Source of the DNA: Paralithodes platypus
Taxonomy: Eukaryota; Arthropoda; Malacostraca; Decapoda; Lithodidae
DNA length: 64,000 bases
Direction of reading: 5' to 3'
Assembly: GCA_032716605.1 (NCBI GenBank)
Contig: CM064509.1
Span: 52,932,481 to 52,996,480, forward strand
Of this stretch, positions 31,563-44,757 are shown in pieces. The stretch's first letter is position 1. Every line of letters starts with the position of its first letter. The notes under the pieces were generated by a model, which was not told the DNA's origin, ran no database searches, and saw only the letters and a program-made list of their open reading frames with translations. Position numbers and translations under genes: made by a program.

Positions 31563-32378
31563 TGTTATGCCCTGATTTTATACAGGATTAACTTGGTATA
31601 GGTGAGTTCTGCAAGACTGGGTTATTGGATTTCTTGCAAAATACATAAAGAGAATCAACAGAGGACATAGATAATCTCGGATAAATGGTTTGTAATACAG
31701 CTTTATTATCAATAGCACTCAGGTAGAAGGTACGTAATTGTCGGGAATTTAGATAAAGAGGTTAAATTGCATATCACTGGTACATGAAATATCCCAACAA
31801 ATAGTTATAATATAATTACCAACGATGTAGTCGATGGGTGTAATCCAGTCCCCCACACACGGCTAATTTAATTGCATGACATGTAGGAATGTTCACATAA
31901 TACAATATCGATACAATGAACTTAGCTTAGAGGACTGGTGATGTAGGACTGTTGTTATAGATTAGTATTTGTAGCACATGGTGAACTGTGGGTTGAAGTC
32001 AGAGCTGGGGGGGGGGGGGGGGGAGATGTTGGTTGTATGGTGTTGATTGAGAGACTAAAGGGCCGGCGTCCGATCGCTTCGCGAAATTACATATGGCTGC
32101 CGGCTCATAATAATTATAACCCATAACTTGGTTTCATGATACATCTAGAGCTGATGTAGATATTTATACATTACAGTTAATATTTAACCTATACTTAAGA
32201 ATAAACTACAATACACAAAGAACCAGCCGAAATCGTACATGCGATACGATACCGCCAAATTCAAATGTCCTATTGGACCTAAAACTGTCGGGATCATTAC
32301 CCTATTCCCGACATATTGCCCGCCACCAAAAATGATATACAGGAGCTATATACAGAGAACAAAAAAAGGACATCGAAG

Positions 32379-35300
32379 TCAAAGATCACCTTGTTTGATC
32401 TTTGATCTCCAAAGATCCACGGAACTCATAGCCGCCCTCCTTTTGGGACGAGCGCCACCTGAAGCCTGAGGAGGATCATCCTTCTCATCATCAGCTGCCC
32501 CACCTTGAGGAGCACTGTCACCAGCACTCTCCCGCGGAGGGGTATCAGTAGAGACGCCAGGATCATCCGGCAGTTCTACATCCTGCTCCAAGGGATATAA
32601 CCTTACGACTGGGCGAGTTGTAACCCCAGTCGAAGTTCGTATTCTAGCAACCCTTATAAGACCATCAATGCCCTGGAACAAATTGATAATCCTTCCAAGC
32701 TTCCAAAATAACCTAGGACGCTCATCATGAATCAGGACGATATACCCGATACGAGGCCATCGTTGATTCGTCCCTTTGATCTTATTAGAGTGACGCTCGC
32801 GAAGAGACAGCAAATATTCTTGGGTCCACCGTTTCCATAGATCGTCGGACACCTTGTTTACATACTGGAAGCGACGACGTGTGGTGTCAGCATTGCCGAA
32901 CGTAGGGTCATGCAGATCTTCGTCATTTACGGACGATCTAGGAAAGGTATTAAGGGTTCATCCACGTGTTAGCATAGAAGGCGAAATGGGTAAGAGGTCA
33001 TCAACATCTGCCGAGGTATAGGTCAAGGGCCTGTCGTTGACTGCCATCTCAATTTCTATTAAGATGGTTTGCAACTCCCGTCTGGTTACCAGTGCCCTTC
33101 CTAATACCTTCTTCATGGCAGATTTGACGATACCGATTGTTCTCTCCCAAATCGCCCCGAACCATGGTGCATGTGCTGGTATAAATCTCCATTGACAACC
33201 CTTTCCAGTGAGAGTAGCCACAACCTGCAGGTCATCCATTAAACTCTGGAGATATTTAGAGGCCCCGACAAAACAAGTCACATTATCGCTCATAATAATT
33301 TGAGGGAAACCATTGCGGCCTGCAAAGCGTCTTAGAGTATGCAAAACCCCTCACTGGACAGGTCGTCAATCAATTCAATATGAATCGCTCTGGTTACCGC
33401 ACATGTGAATAGAACGGCATATACCTTTATGATATTACCGGGCGATTCTCTAACTTGAATCGCTCCGGTGTAGTCTACCCCGGTTACCTGAAATGGTTCA
33501 GTCCTTTGTACCCTGAACTCAGGCAAGGGAGGTAGATCAACTGGGGAATAAGGCTTACCCTGTAATCTTTTACAGATAGTACAGGTATTGTGGATCCCTT
33601 TAATTGCTTGTCGCATCTTAGGGATCCACCAACGTTGTCGCATATACGCCAGAACATAATTTACGCCAAAATGTAGGCAGGTCCGATGGCATTGGCGAAT
33701 CAACAGTTTGGTAATCAAATGAGAGGAGCTAAGGAGGACAGGATATTTCGCAGAATCAATAATGTCCGCCTTTTGTATCCTGCCTCTACACTTAATTATG
33801 CCTCCTTCCATATATAATCCTAGCTGCCTCATTAAGTTTGAGGGTTTGGCCTTTGACTCCTTGCTCAGGATTTGATGTTCATTAGGATAAGATTCCTTTT
33901 GTACTAAACATATTAGTTTCGCTTCTGCTGATCTCAATTCATGGAGTCTGATATGCTTCGAATCTTCACTAAGGAAAGACCTGTGAGCCCGACTTCTCAT
34001 GTTGTTAATGAAACGGTATATCCATGCAAATACCCGTATTACTTGATCATAGCTGCCGTAACGTTCCCACTCTACTAACTTGTTATCCTGATGTGTAGTA
34101 CTCACATTCGAACTACTTAACACATCATCTTGGGGCCGACTTGAAGGATCAGATATGCATTCCCTGAAATCCTGAGGCCATTCAGTTGGAGATATAAGCC
34201 ATGGAGGTCCATGCCACCAAATAGAGGACGACATAAACTGTTGCGCCGAGATCCCCTGGGAAATTATGTCACTGGGGTTATCCCTGGTGCTCACATAGCG
34301 AAATTTAGCTGTAGGAACCAAGTTATGTATCTCATCAGTGCGATTAGAAACATAAACAGGTAACACTTTCTGGCTGTGTACCCATGAAAGTGCTATTTGA
34401 CTGTCGCTCCAGACATAGACTTTATTAATCTGTAGTATGTCTGTATAAGCATCCAGTGTAAACTTTATTAGACGAGCAGACAGAAGCAATGCAGTAAGTT
34501 CTAATTTAGGAACTGTAATCTTCTTTATAGGGGCTACTTTGGCCTTTTCTATAGCCAGCGTCGCTTCACTACCATTGCATATGTATATGGCAGTACCGTA
34601 CACACTATTACTAGCATCAGAAAAGGCATGTAGATCCACCTGGTGACCACTAATAACCTGACGATTAAGTTGGACCTTGCAACATGTGGAAAGGTCCGAC
34701 CGAATCAACCGCCAAGTATCTTGTAACTCAGTCGGGAGGGGCGTTTCCCAATCTAGTTTTAGCCGCCATAGTTGCTGTAAAAACATATGAGCATGGATAG
34801 TAACAGGCAGCAAAAAACCTAGGGGATCAAACAACCTCGCTGACAAGCTTAAGCAGTTTCGCTTGGTCATAAGCTCACTGCCGCATTGGGTGTGACAGAA
34901 GGATATACAATCTGTGGTAGTGTTCCATTTGTGGCCTAAAAACTTCACCTCACTATTCTCAGTAGCTACACCGTCAGAAGCAAATTGACCTTTCAAAAGA
35001 TCACTATTAGTGGCCCATTCTCTCAAGTATAGATGAGCCTTGGCAAATATATCGCGGATCTCCGAGCATCTTTCGAGCAATAAATCTTCATCGTCTCCAG
35101 TGCCTTGAAGATTGTCCACATAGATCCCCTGCTTGATCTCATTCTTGAAGTCAGGATCTAGTCCAGCCTCCTCCAGATGACGCAAGATAGTAGCGTTGAG
35201 AAGGAACTGGGAACAGGTCGCCCCGAATAAGATGACTCTGAACCTGTAGACCAGATACTCTGAATCTAGATCCATTGGGTCCCGTGGCCATAAAAATCTT

Positions 35301-38300
35301 GTCGAGTCCCTGTCTTCACGATGGAGTTGAAGCATCAGGAAGGCCTTCTCAATATCGGCGACCCATGCAAACTTATGACATCTGAAGCGCAACATAATTT
35401 GCGCGAGATCAGACACCAGGGACGGACCCGTGTACAGACAATCATTCAGGCTATAGGAGCGATCACTGGATTTAGCAGAGCAGTCATACACAATACGAAC
35501 AGGAGTGGTGGAACTGTCCTTTTTAATCCCATGGTGAGCAAGGTAATGGATGTTATCCCCATACTCACCGAGATCTACTCTCTCCACAAATCCACGTTGT
35601 ACCTGCTCGGTTAAAACTGCCGCATAAGTCTCGCAATAATTTGGATCCTTGACAAACTGCTTCTGAAGGCCATGTAACCTACCAAGTGCTAGATGGAAAT
35701 TAGTAGGTAATTTACTCTTGCTATCATTCCAAGGGAGCCTTACCACATACTGACCCCTGCCAGAGTCATACGTTACAGTCTCTTCATACGAGCTTAACGC
35801 TAGCTTGGACTCCCGATCAAGTTCATGTGGGTCAATTCCAATATTGTCCAAGTCCCATAGCTTATCTATATCCGTACATGTATTATCAGGCACATTTGGC
35901 CTAATATATTTATCTATGGGGCTTACTGCTACCTTGAGGACCGTAACCACCTCCACCTGTGTGTCTTGAGAGGAAGTGGCATAGGATCCATAAATGGCAT
36001 ACCCTTGGATCGTGGGGAGCATTATAAGCTTATCTACCCGCCGATATCCAGGGTGAACCAGGTCATAGTAATAATCAGCTCTGACCAGTAGCATAATACC
36101 TTGGTTAGCAGAGAGTTGATCATCAGCCAGTTTATAACCCTTGCTTCTGAGATATTTCAAATGTGGTTGAATCTCTGATGCTATATAGAAACTGGGTAGT
36201 GTGTCAACCACAACAGCCTTGATGGGACATACCTTTCTTCTACAAACATAGGAAATCTCCACGATATCATAGTCACTGGAATCTATTTCACCAGTGAAAC
36301 CATGGAGACGCAAATTCTCTTGACCCTTGCTGGTACACTTGAGCTGGGGTAATGACGACCGCAGAACGAATGACCTCTGTGAGCACTGGTCAAGTAAGGT
36401 GCGCGTCATTATAGTATTATTATTACTCCCCACTACTGGCAGCATCATAGTAGGAAGCAATTGACATTCTCGAGAAGCAATGGACATGGCAGATACTTTA
36501 TCACCCTCGCTCTTACCTTTCTCATGTGACTCTTTGGGGGTTCTCCCCTTTTCTTTGCCGTCGTGACGATCAGACTGGGTGCAAAGGGAAAACCAATGTT
36601 TCCCCTTGCAATACTTACAAGGTTTGATGTAGGAATTGGTGCAAGTACTGTTGAAGTGGTCTCTTGCCAGACAGCTGGTACATAACTTAAGCGATTTAGC
36701 CTGGCCAATCTTCTGTGTAGCCTTAGGATACTTAGGACACTGGTACCACAGATGACCGTGGACACTGCACAACTTGCAACCTAATTTTATTGGCCTTTTC
36801 TGTTTAGGAGAAGTCTGTACCGGGAAAGCTGCAGTAGATGGCGACATCTTCACTTGTCGGTCGTGTCCAGTACTCTCCATATTGAAGACTTCAGTCTGGT
36901 ACACCTGCACCAACGCTTCCAAGTTTAGTGGAGAGTCGCTTAGTTGTCGTCTTACGATTTCCTTTAGGGGAGAGGGTATCTTATTCAAGATATTAACACT
37001 AAATATTTCCTCCTTGGTGATGGCCATTGTCTCCATAGATCGGAGGAGGCTCTCAAAGGAGGCATAGTACTCCTTTAGGTCCGTCACATCATAGGATGGA
37101 GGATCTAGCGTGAAGAAATTAGTAATTAACGCGGACTTGATGACTTCCTCTCTCCCGTAAGTTCTCTTCAGCAACTCCACTGCAGACTCGTAGCTTGTAG
37201 CTTCTAGCTTGTACCCACCGATCAACTTCAATGCCTCCCCTTTCAATTGACCACGGAGATATGTGAACCTTTGGATGGACGTGAGTGTTTTATTATGATG
37301 GACGGAACACTCAAAGATATCCCAAAATCCAGTCCAAGCCGAATCCCCGGAAAAGGTAGGCAAAGTAAGCTTCGGCAGGTTAAAACCAGTCGCCTTTGGT
37401 GTACCGGTATCCTTAACAGAGGTTGATTCTTGGGTGGAAGATAGTCTGGCTAAGGCTGTATTAACGTCCTCAAAGTACTCAAGATCTGCCGACATTTCTT
37501 CTTCCACATTGTCAGTAATTGTCAATAAACCATATACCTGCTGAGCGTAATTATCGTAAGTGGCTAGCGATTTAGTAACAGTAGCGAATTTACCCTTAAT
37601 CTGATCAGCTGTGGCACTTAATAAAAATTCATCATGATCTCTTAACCCGGGAGCTGCGGGGAGACTCTTAAGAGTTCCCCCGGCGCACTGCGGGAAGACT
37701 CTTAAGAGTCAGAGAAAATAAAAATCAACTTTTGACATCGAAAAAAAAATATTTTTTTATATTTTTTTTTTTTTTATTTTTTTTTTTTTTTTTGGCCCCT
37801 GGGCCATGCAAAATCTCAGTCCTCTACCTCCCCTCCTTCCCCACTTTCCTCCTCTCCTTCAGTTATCACCTATTTTCCCTGTTATTCCCTTATTCTGAGG
37901 TATATTTTCGTGCTAACATTAGAAATCCGATTGGAGGGTGTGGTCATCACTGATAGCAAGCGAGTGCAAGAGAGAGAGAGAGAGTATCGATCGACTGTGT
38001 CTCAGTGGCCTTGGGGGAAATTGGCGGGAAAGCAGATTGCCTCACCCATACATTATACAACTCGCGGGCTATATCTCCGATTTTGACCATCCAAACGCTG
38101 TTTTCACTCGTTTTATTGTTGTTTCAGGTTAATACCTTTATAATCAACCCATAATAGGCGCATATGGATAAATATTAATGCTATTAATGGCACAATGAAT
38201 ATTTTAGTGACGGAAACACCTCAAATACGTCAGCACAGGGGGACGTTTCCAATTACCCCCATGCGCACTTCAGAGGTTAAACACCTATTTAAACTTCCCT

Positions 38301-38343
38301 TCATCCCTCCCTTAAGAATCTTAAGTTTCTTTAAATCTGTCAT
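32379..38343 (-). pseudogene. BEL/Pao gag-pol, interrupted and frameshifted
   Basis: Single minus-strand gag-pol. Starts at an ATG (38,343), is broken at 37,642-38,280 by a MITE, then runs to 33,332 in one frame. Domains in order along the 1397-codon part: DUF1759-type gag (LPKLTLPTFSGD), three Cys/His knuckles around residues 250-320 (CKLCSVHGHLWYQC, CTSCLARDHFNSTC, CKYCKGKHWFSLC), an aspartic protease (RTLLDQCSQRSF), BEL-type RT (WVADIEKAFLMLQL; YVDN in place of YVDD), RNase H (HAFSDASNSVYG), and integrase zinc domain (HRTCLHFG..CTICKR) with VTGVDYTGAI. Frames change near 33,340 within the integrase core; the remainder (GFPQIIMSDN, WFGAIWERTIG) ends at 32,958, and the C-terminal DUF5641-like part (RWPRIGYIVLIHDERPRLFW) is in another frame to 32,379. 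At least two breaks plus the MITE make it inactive. Confidence 0.92.
37642..38280 (+). mobile_element. piggyBac-family MITE, copy 3 (631 bp)
   Basis: TTAA at 37,642-37,645 and 38,277-38,280. Begins CCCGGGAGCTGCGGGGAGA, ends CACTTCAGAGG. Sits inside the first codons of the BEL gag; dropping the MITE and one TTAA leaves gag in frame. Retains the CACTCGTTTTATTGTT segment missing in copy 2. Confidence 0.93.
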
Positions 38344-39149
38344 CGTTAAGTCTATTAGGCTATTAACTCTCTAAACTATAAAGCAACTATTACACAAATT
38401 AATTTAAATTAAAAAAATGTGGCAATAGCATTGCCACTCCCAATTGGGAACGGTCATTAGGCTACCAGCTGCAGTAGGAAGAATTAATTGAATACAAAAT
38501 TGACAAGTAGCAGAAACAAACTAGGGCTAGAGAATGAAGGGTAAATGAAAAGAACTGACTAGGTCTAGTAATAAGTATGAGGCCTAGCCCAGCTGCCCAT
38601 CCCACAATCATGAGGTCTGTTGGCTGTCAATCGCTTAGGAATCAACAGAGACCGAACCCCATGACCGTAATTAGGCAACTAGGCTATAAAATTTAATTAA
38701 AAGTCACATGAGAACCCTCCCCACCGGCAAATTTGAGAAAAGAGTCTCATATGGCCTAAAGGCTAAACTGAAAGTCACCAAGTAGGCTACCACGAACAGT
38801 GTCATCAAAACAACCACAGACACTCAGTAGGCCTAACCACAAAAACCGCGAGAAATGGTAGCAAACCGTGACACCCTCACACACATACCTAGCCCAGCAA
38901 ACCCCCAAACAAGGTAAGCAGCACCACGTCGAAAAAAGTGGGAAACTAGTTCCCCCAAACTATAACAGTGACGGGGAGCCACCGAAAAAACACAGGGATA
39001 GCCAGGCAACGTAGGCAACATAAAAAAAAGCAAGGGCAGTCTGCCCAACTTCTAGCGCGGCAGCCATTTGTAACACCAAGCGAAAGCGGATGCAAACATA
39101 ACACTATTACTGCAATAATGTAAGTACTAGAGATCGAAGGACCATTATT
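38344..39149 (-). other. BEL 5' untranslated leader
   Basis: The 0.8 kb between the 5' LTR and the gag start codon. No ORF of note. Confidence 0.7.
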
Positions 39150-42100
39150 TGTCGGGAATTTAGATAAAGAGGTTAAATTGCATATCACTGGTACATGAAA
39201 TATCCCAACAAATAGTTATAATATAATTACCAACGATGTAGTCGATGGGTGTAATCCAGTCCCCCACACACGGCTAATTCAATTGCATGATATGTAGGAA
39301 TGTTCACATAATACAATATCGATACAATGAACTTAGCTTAGAGGACTGGTGATGTAGGACTGTTGTTATAGACTAGTATTTGTAGCACATGGCGAACTGT
39401 GGGTTGAGTCAGAGCCGGGGGGGGGGGGGGGGTGATGGGGGGTGATGTTGGTTGTATGGTGTTGATTGAGAGACTAAAGGGCCGGCGTCCGATCGCTTCG
39501 CGAAATTACATATGGCTGCCGGCTCATAATAATTATAACCCATAACTTGGTTTCATGATACATCTAGAGCTGATGTAGATATTTATATATTACAGTTAAT
39601 ATTTAACCTATACTTAAGAATAAACTACAATACACAAAGAACCAGCCGAAATCGTACATGCGATACGAGACCGCCAAATTCAAATGTCCTATTGGACCTA
39701 AAACTGTCGGGATCATTACCCTATTCCCTACAGTAATAGAATTTCACGAACATTAGATGTTGGAGCACTCAGGTAGGTTATTGGACTTTTATTACAATCT
39801 CCCAGCACTTATCGCGGATTTGGATAGAGACATACTTCCCACTTCCAACGTTCAGGCATTATTCTTCTGATCACATTGCTTTATGATACGTAGGGTACAT
39901 GAATCACACAGGTTAGGTATTTCGCTTTGTTAACTCTCTCTGGTAATATGACTCTTAATCAAGGATGAAAGTATAAGTAATGTGGTTATTGCCCAAGAAT
40001 TAATCGTAAAGGGATAACTGTAACTAGTTGCACTGGTCTAGGATGTTCACTTGTCTAGGTGATACTTCGGACCGAAAAATATCAGTGAGGGCGAATCAGG
40101 TTAAACCTGATGGCAAGAATAATTACGGGAGTCAGTTCGCCTAAGCTAAATTTCACTGATATATATTAATGCGTACTAGCATAATCACTTGTTATAACAT
40201 CAGAGAAAGTTGAGACACAATCGAATACACTGGATGGTTGATAGTTAATAGCACCGTAACACTGGTACTCTGTGAAGTAACACTCTGATGGAGTTTTTCT
40301 GGTTATCTTGCGATAGTGATGTTGGGGGTTAACAGTAGCTCTGGGGCCGTCCAAGCTGTCCGGCAGTGTAGAGAAGGGTTGCAGATGGGCTTCTTGCGGG
40401 CGGTTGTGCACCTTTTTGGCAACAATTGCTGATGGGTTAAGACAGTCGATTGTTGCCAAGGAGTTATTCTTGCCGAGTCCTCACTCAAGAGTTTCTCACA
40501 TAATCCCTTCTAACATAACAAGATCTTTCTGCCTTAGATCAGTTATGAGTTATGATCGTTCGTAGCTCAAGTAGCGGAAGGTGCACTATCAGAAGTAAAT
40601 GAAACAATCAATAATTTGTGAATTGGTTGTCTACAAATATAATATTACTGCCGGTAGTCCCGATCGCAATAAAACATTCGTAAATGGGTAAATAACTTCC
40701 TCACAGAGTTGCACAGATTACGGAACGCCGAACTATCGTGAATCTTGAGGGGGGGAGGGGGTATTAGAAAACCACCGCAGTGTGGACAACCGTTGCTTTG
40801 GGCTCTAATATTCAACTGCCCGACTGTTGTCTCTGGGTCTTATTTATAGGCAGGTCAAGGAAGCTTCAGGAATGTTCTAGAAGTATTGGATGTCAATGCT
40901 ATGAAGTAGTTAATTTATTCTGGTGAACTTAGGGGGTTAGGGAGGGGGTCATTAATGTGGCGGTAAGTAACTTGTGATCTGATTTATGATCGTGGATATC
41001 ATAACTCTAGTATGAGGTACTAGTAGAGTTATTTAGACGGATTTGGTGAAGGTTCATAGGGACTACCTTACTGGCGCACTACGTGAATAGGCTGGGAGGT
41101 ATTATTCATCAATTCACCTAAATATCCTTCTCTGGTCTAGCTGACATGCTATTCTTAATCTAGGATGGGATAAGGAAGATTTTGGTTTTGGTTAAGGATG
41201 GGATAGGATGGTATTTGGATAGGTATTTAGAGGGTTAGTTCATCACCTGTTGGAAATTCACCTGGTGTCTGGCAAGAAGTTGTTGGCTACGTGTGGGTCA
41301 TGGTGAACGTCCGCTGGGGTTGGGTGTGTCCCTTTGGGGTGGGGGGCATGCCACTCCTTAAATATGTATATATGGGATTCTCTACGCTAATGGGGTTTTC
41401 TTATGATGTGGTGGTGTCAAGAGTGATACTCCTAGGGAGGGTTGATTCTGGGTTCTAGTTTTTACTTACTAGGATTACTCATGGGGCTCATAATAGTAGT
41501 TTTCGTGAAAATGCAAGTCAGGCGGAACCGTCGACTTCTTAGGGGTGATGTTAGGGGGGGTTTTCGTCTTCTTTGCTTTTCTTTTCTATTGTTCCTGGGA
41601 CTTTGCTTTTACCCCCGCCTTATTTATTATTTCCTGTTCATTCCATTATTGTGTTTCTTCCTTACTTGATGATTGGTCCAACTTATTACTCTGGTAGCTT
41701 AATGGCCGTTGCATGCAAGGAAATGCAGGTGAATGAATGCAAATGGTCTAAATGACACAGGATAAATAAAAACACAATATACTGTTTGGTATTCTTAACT
41801 ATATTAAAACACTGTAAAGAGAAATACACTTTTCACTGTGATACACAAATCAATACGATTATTACTTTAGTCAACCACGGAATATATCGGTATTATTGGC
41901 GCAATGAACTACTTCTTATCACCACATCAAAGTTAATTAAAACCCTTCAACAGGTGACCCCAAGGCCACTACCCTAGTAAACACACACTCGGTCACTAGG
42001 TTCATACGGCGTACAACAGCTCACAATGGGGTGAATGTTAGCTCAAGGCTCAATAACACCAACAGCATCCTGTCTCAGTACAGCCACTAGGTCATGTCCA

Positions 42101-43618
42101 CTGGGGTGGACACAGGACTCTCTGCACCTGGTACTTCTCCCTGGACTTCGCTCCTGACCTGGGACCTGGTATTAACATTACCATTAATAAAACTGACAAA
42201 ATTCTATATCTTAATTTATATCAACATTACAAAAGTGGGCAAATGTGTCAATTAAGAGACAACAAAAGGAGGATGTACATTATTGGGTTACAGATAAAAT
42301 TGACTTAGTTGACCCTCAAAAATATATAAAGAAAAATGGTCCAAATAGAAAACGGAGGGTTGGAGATAGATATAATTTACTTAGTTGACCCTCATAAATA
42401 AAATGGTTTAAAATAGAAAACGGAGTGTATACACACACACGACTCAGGAATGTGGGCTTACATTAAGTTACATACATGATATTGAACTCGACATACGGGA
42501 TCTTATTGCTGTGAGAATACTACACTAACATAATACAATTAACATTATCTTATACATAATTAATAAGGTTGGCAGGACAAATAATATGGAATTTGAAATC
42601 TAAATTATAATTATCAGACGGAATGAATAATTTCACCTTCGACCAAGACAAAGGATGTCGTATAATTTCGTAGTTACATATAAGAAACTGGGCTTAAAAT
42701 TGGTCTCAAAACTTATCTTAAATACTTCACAATTCACTTTAACTCACCTTCAACTGAAGGTTTTATCTAAACACAACACAAAAAGAAATGTATACTGAGT
42801 TAAGCCAAATATTTCCCCTTAGTCCGCCCGAGGCTGGCGACTGGGAGGGAATGACGCTGGCACTCTCGGCTCTAGGCTCTGTAGGACTCGGGGTCAGCGT
42901 CCTTTGTCACAACAATAACCATACCTTGATTAAATGAGCTCCTCAACTTACTTAGGAGTCTAATAAGACTTTCAAAGGATAATTGAATTACTTTTATATG
43001 ATGCAATGAATTTCAGGCACAAACATGTTAACTATTACTTACGATATCCTAGGTAAGACTATAGTTTTCAACTTGGAGGTAGGACTCATAAATTTCCACC
43101 TGTCAAACCCCCTTGAGGTGGACACTTGTCGCTAAGGCCTCAGAATCAGGGTGTCACACTAGAGACTCAGTACAAGCAATTATTAGGCCAAATATCAGCA
43201 TTATACTAGATTCACAAAGTTAAAGTTATGCTTTGCAATTAACTGTATACACCTGGAAGTGATTAAATGGCCAAAACAAGTAAATTTCATTCTAATTCCA
43301 AAACAACATTGCTTCGATTGTGACACCCCTTTTCTAAACTTAATATAACAATACCAAACAATTATATTTAAATGTAAAGTTAGAATAATGACCCTCGTAC
43401 CTATGAGACACCATTGGGCCTATTTAATTATTTCTTTCTAGTCATTACAATTTAATATTATGTCAACTGATATCTTAATCACGATAATAACATAATACCG
43501 AACATTTCAACTAATCTCAACACTGACTGGGTCATTATTGGGCTTAAAGTGAGTGAACAGAAAAAGTCTTGGTGTAAATATTGCCAAAATTAAGCCTAGT
43601 CAATTTAGACCCCTTACA

Positions 43619-44757
43619 CAGCTTTTTTCCCCCCTTAAGACTTTTACTCACTCACTTTCAGCCTAAATTATTACAATACGGTGCCTTACAAGAAAATGGG
43701 CACAAACATAACACGATTACACTTAATCAACTGAGCCATAGGAGTCAGAAAGAGCACCATCCTCGTGATCGTTGGACATACCCAATTACAAAAAAAAAAC
43801 TTCCAGTAGTACATATAAACAATTAAACCAAAACAACTACAACTGTGTGTGGCCCACCTTTAACTAACCCAATCATTACAGCCCAGAACACCTCCCTCCA
43901 CCCCTAATACTACTGTGAACCCCAGAAGCCCAGGTGTAGGTAGAGCGCGGGCGTTCACCAGACACGGTTGCCCTACACACTCGGTGTGGTAGACGAGTCC
44001 TGGGAGAACCCGTAGGCTCCCCCTTCTACACCGCTACCCCACGTCCTGATGTGATCGGTCTATTCCCTACCCCCGAAAACATCTGTCTGCGTTGTACTAA
44101 AGAGCCACCCCATGGAGGCTATACACACGACTTCCCAAAAGTCCACAGCAGCTCAAGTTACAATGGAGAGATTTACCTGCCACCCAAACACGGGCGACTA
44201 CCAAGGGCAACAACACGCAAGACTGGCCAACCAAAGAGGGGTCACACACCACAATACAGTACTACAAAATAAGGCTCTAACCCTTTTAAACATTACTCAT
44301 CCCGTCTACGGGGCTTCCTGTGATGACGAGGTGCTAGTTTCTACTCCTCTACTCCACTTCTCCATTTCCTCCGCACTGTTCCACTAACCAATCCTGCCAT
44401 CGATCACCTCTCCTTCACCCATGTGGGTGGTGAGAGGATTGTCCCTCCAAGCTCCCCCTTCTTCACCCTCGTGCATATTGAGGGAATTGGTTCCTTCATT
44501 TTTCGACATTTTACAATACAAACCCATTCCGTACTTATACATAACTATGGTAATCATAACAACTGAAACGTGGTAACTTAACAAAACAAAAAACTTAAAA
44601 CTTTTGCAATATTTCTTTTCTGAAATGTGGTAGCGTGATAGAAAGATAATGCAAGGCAATCGGAGTAAAGGATACGGATAATCCCGGGAATAAACACAAG
44701 CGTTGTCACTAATTAAACCCAACCTTCCCAGAATTATCCCACCGCTGTATACACCAC
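43619..44757 (-). repeat. internal region 1 of the triple-LTR element
   Basis: Non-coding; contains small plus-strand ORFs (81, 73 and 91 codons) and a minus-strand one (112 codons) that are partly frameshifted in the second internal copy (for example one base more before AGTCCACAGCAGC at about 47,355), which argues against coding function. Confidence 0.7.

Larger units (their letters stand above)
31739..39732 (-). mobile_element. BEL/Pao LTR retrotransposon, TSD GTAAT
   Basis: GTAAT at 31,734-31,738 and 39,733-39,737, a 5-bp duplication as expected for BEL. LTRs 31,739-32,313 and 39,150-39,732 (TGT..ACA on the plus strand) are nearly identical, with a few substitutions and a length difference in the G-run at about 32,008-32,023 versus 39,418-39,432. 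A possible primer-binding site on the minus strand, TGGTCCTTCGATCTC, starts 5 bases inside the 5' LTR. Confidence 0.93.
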
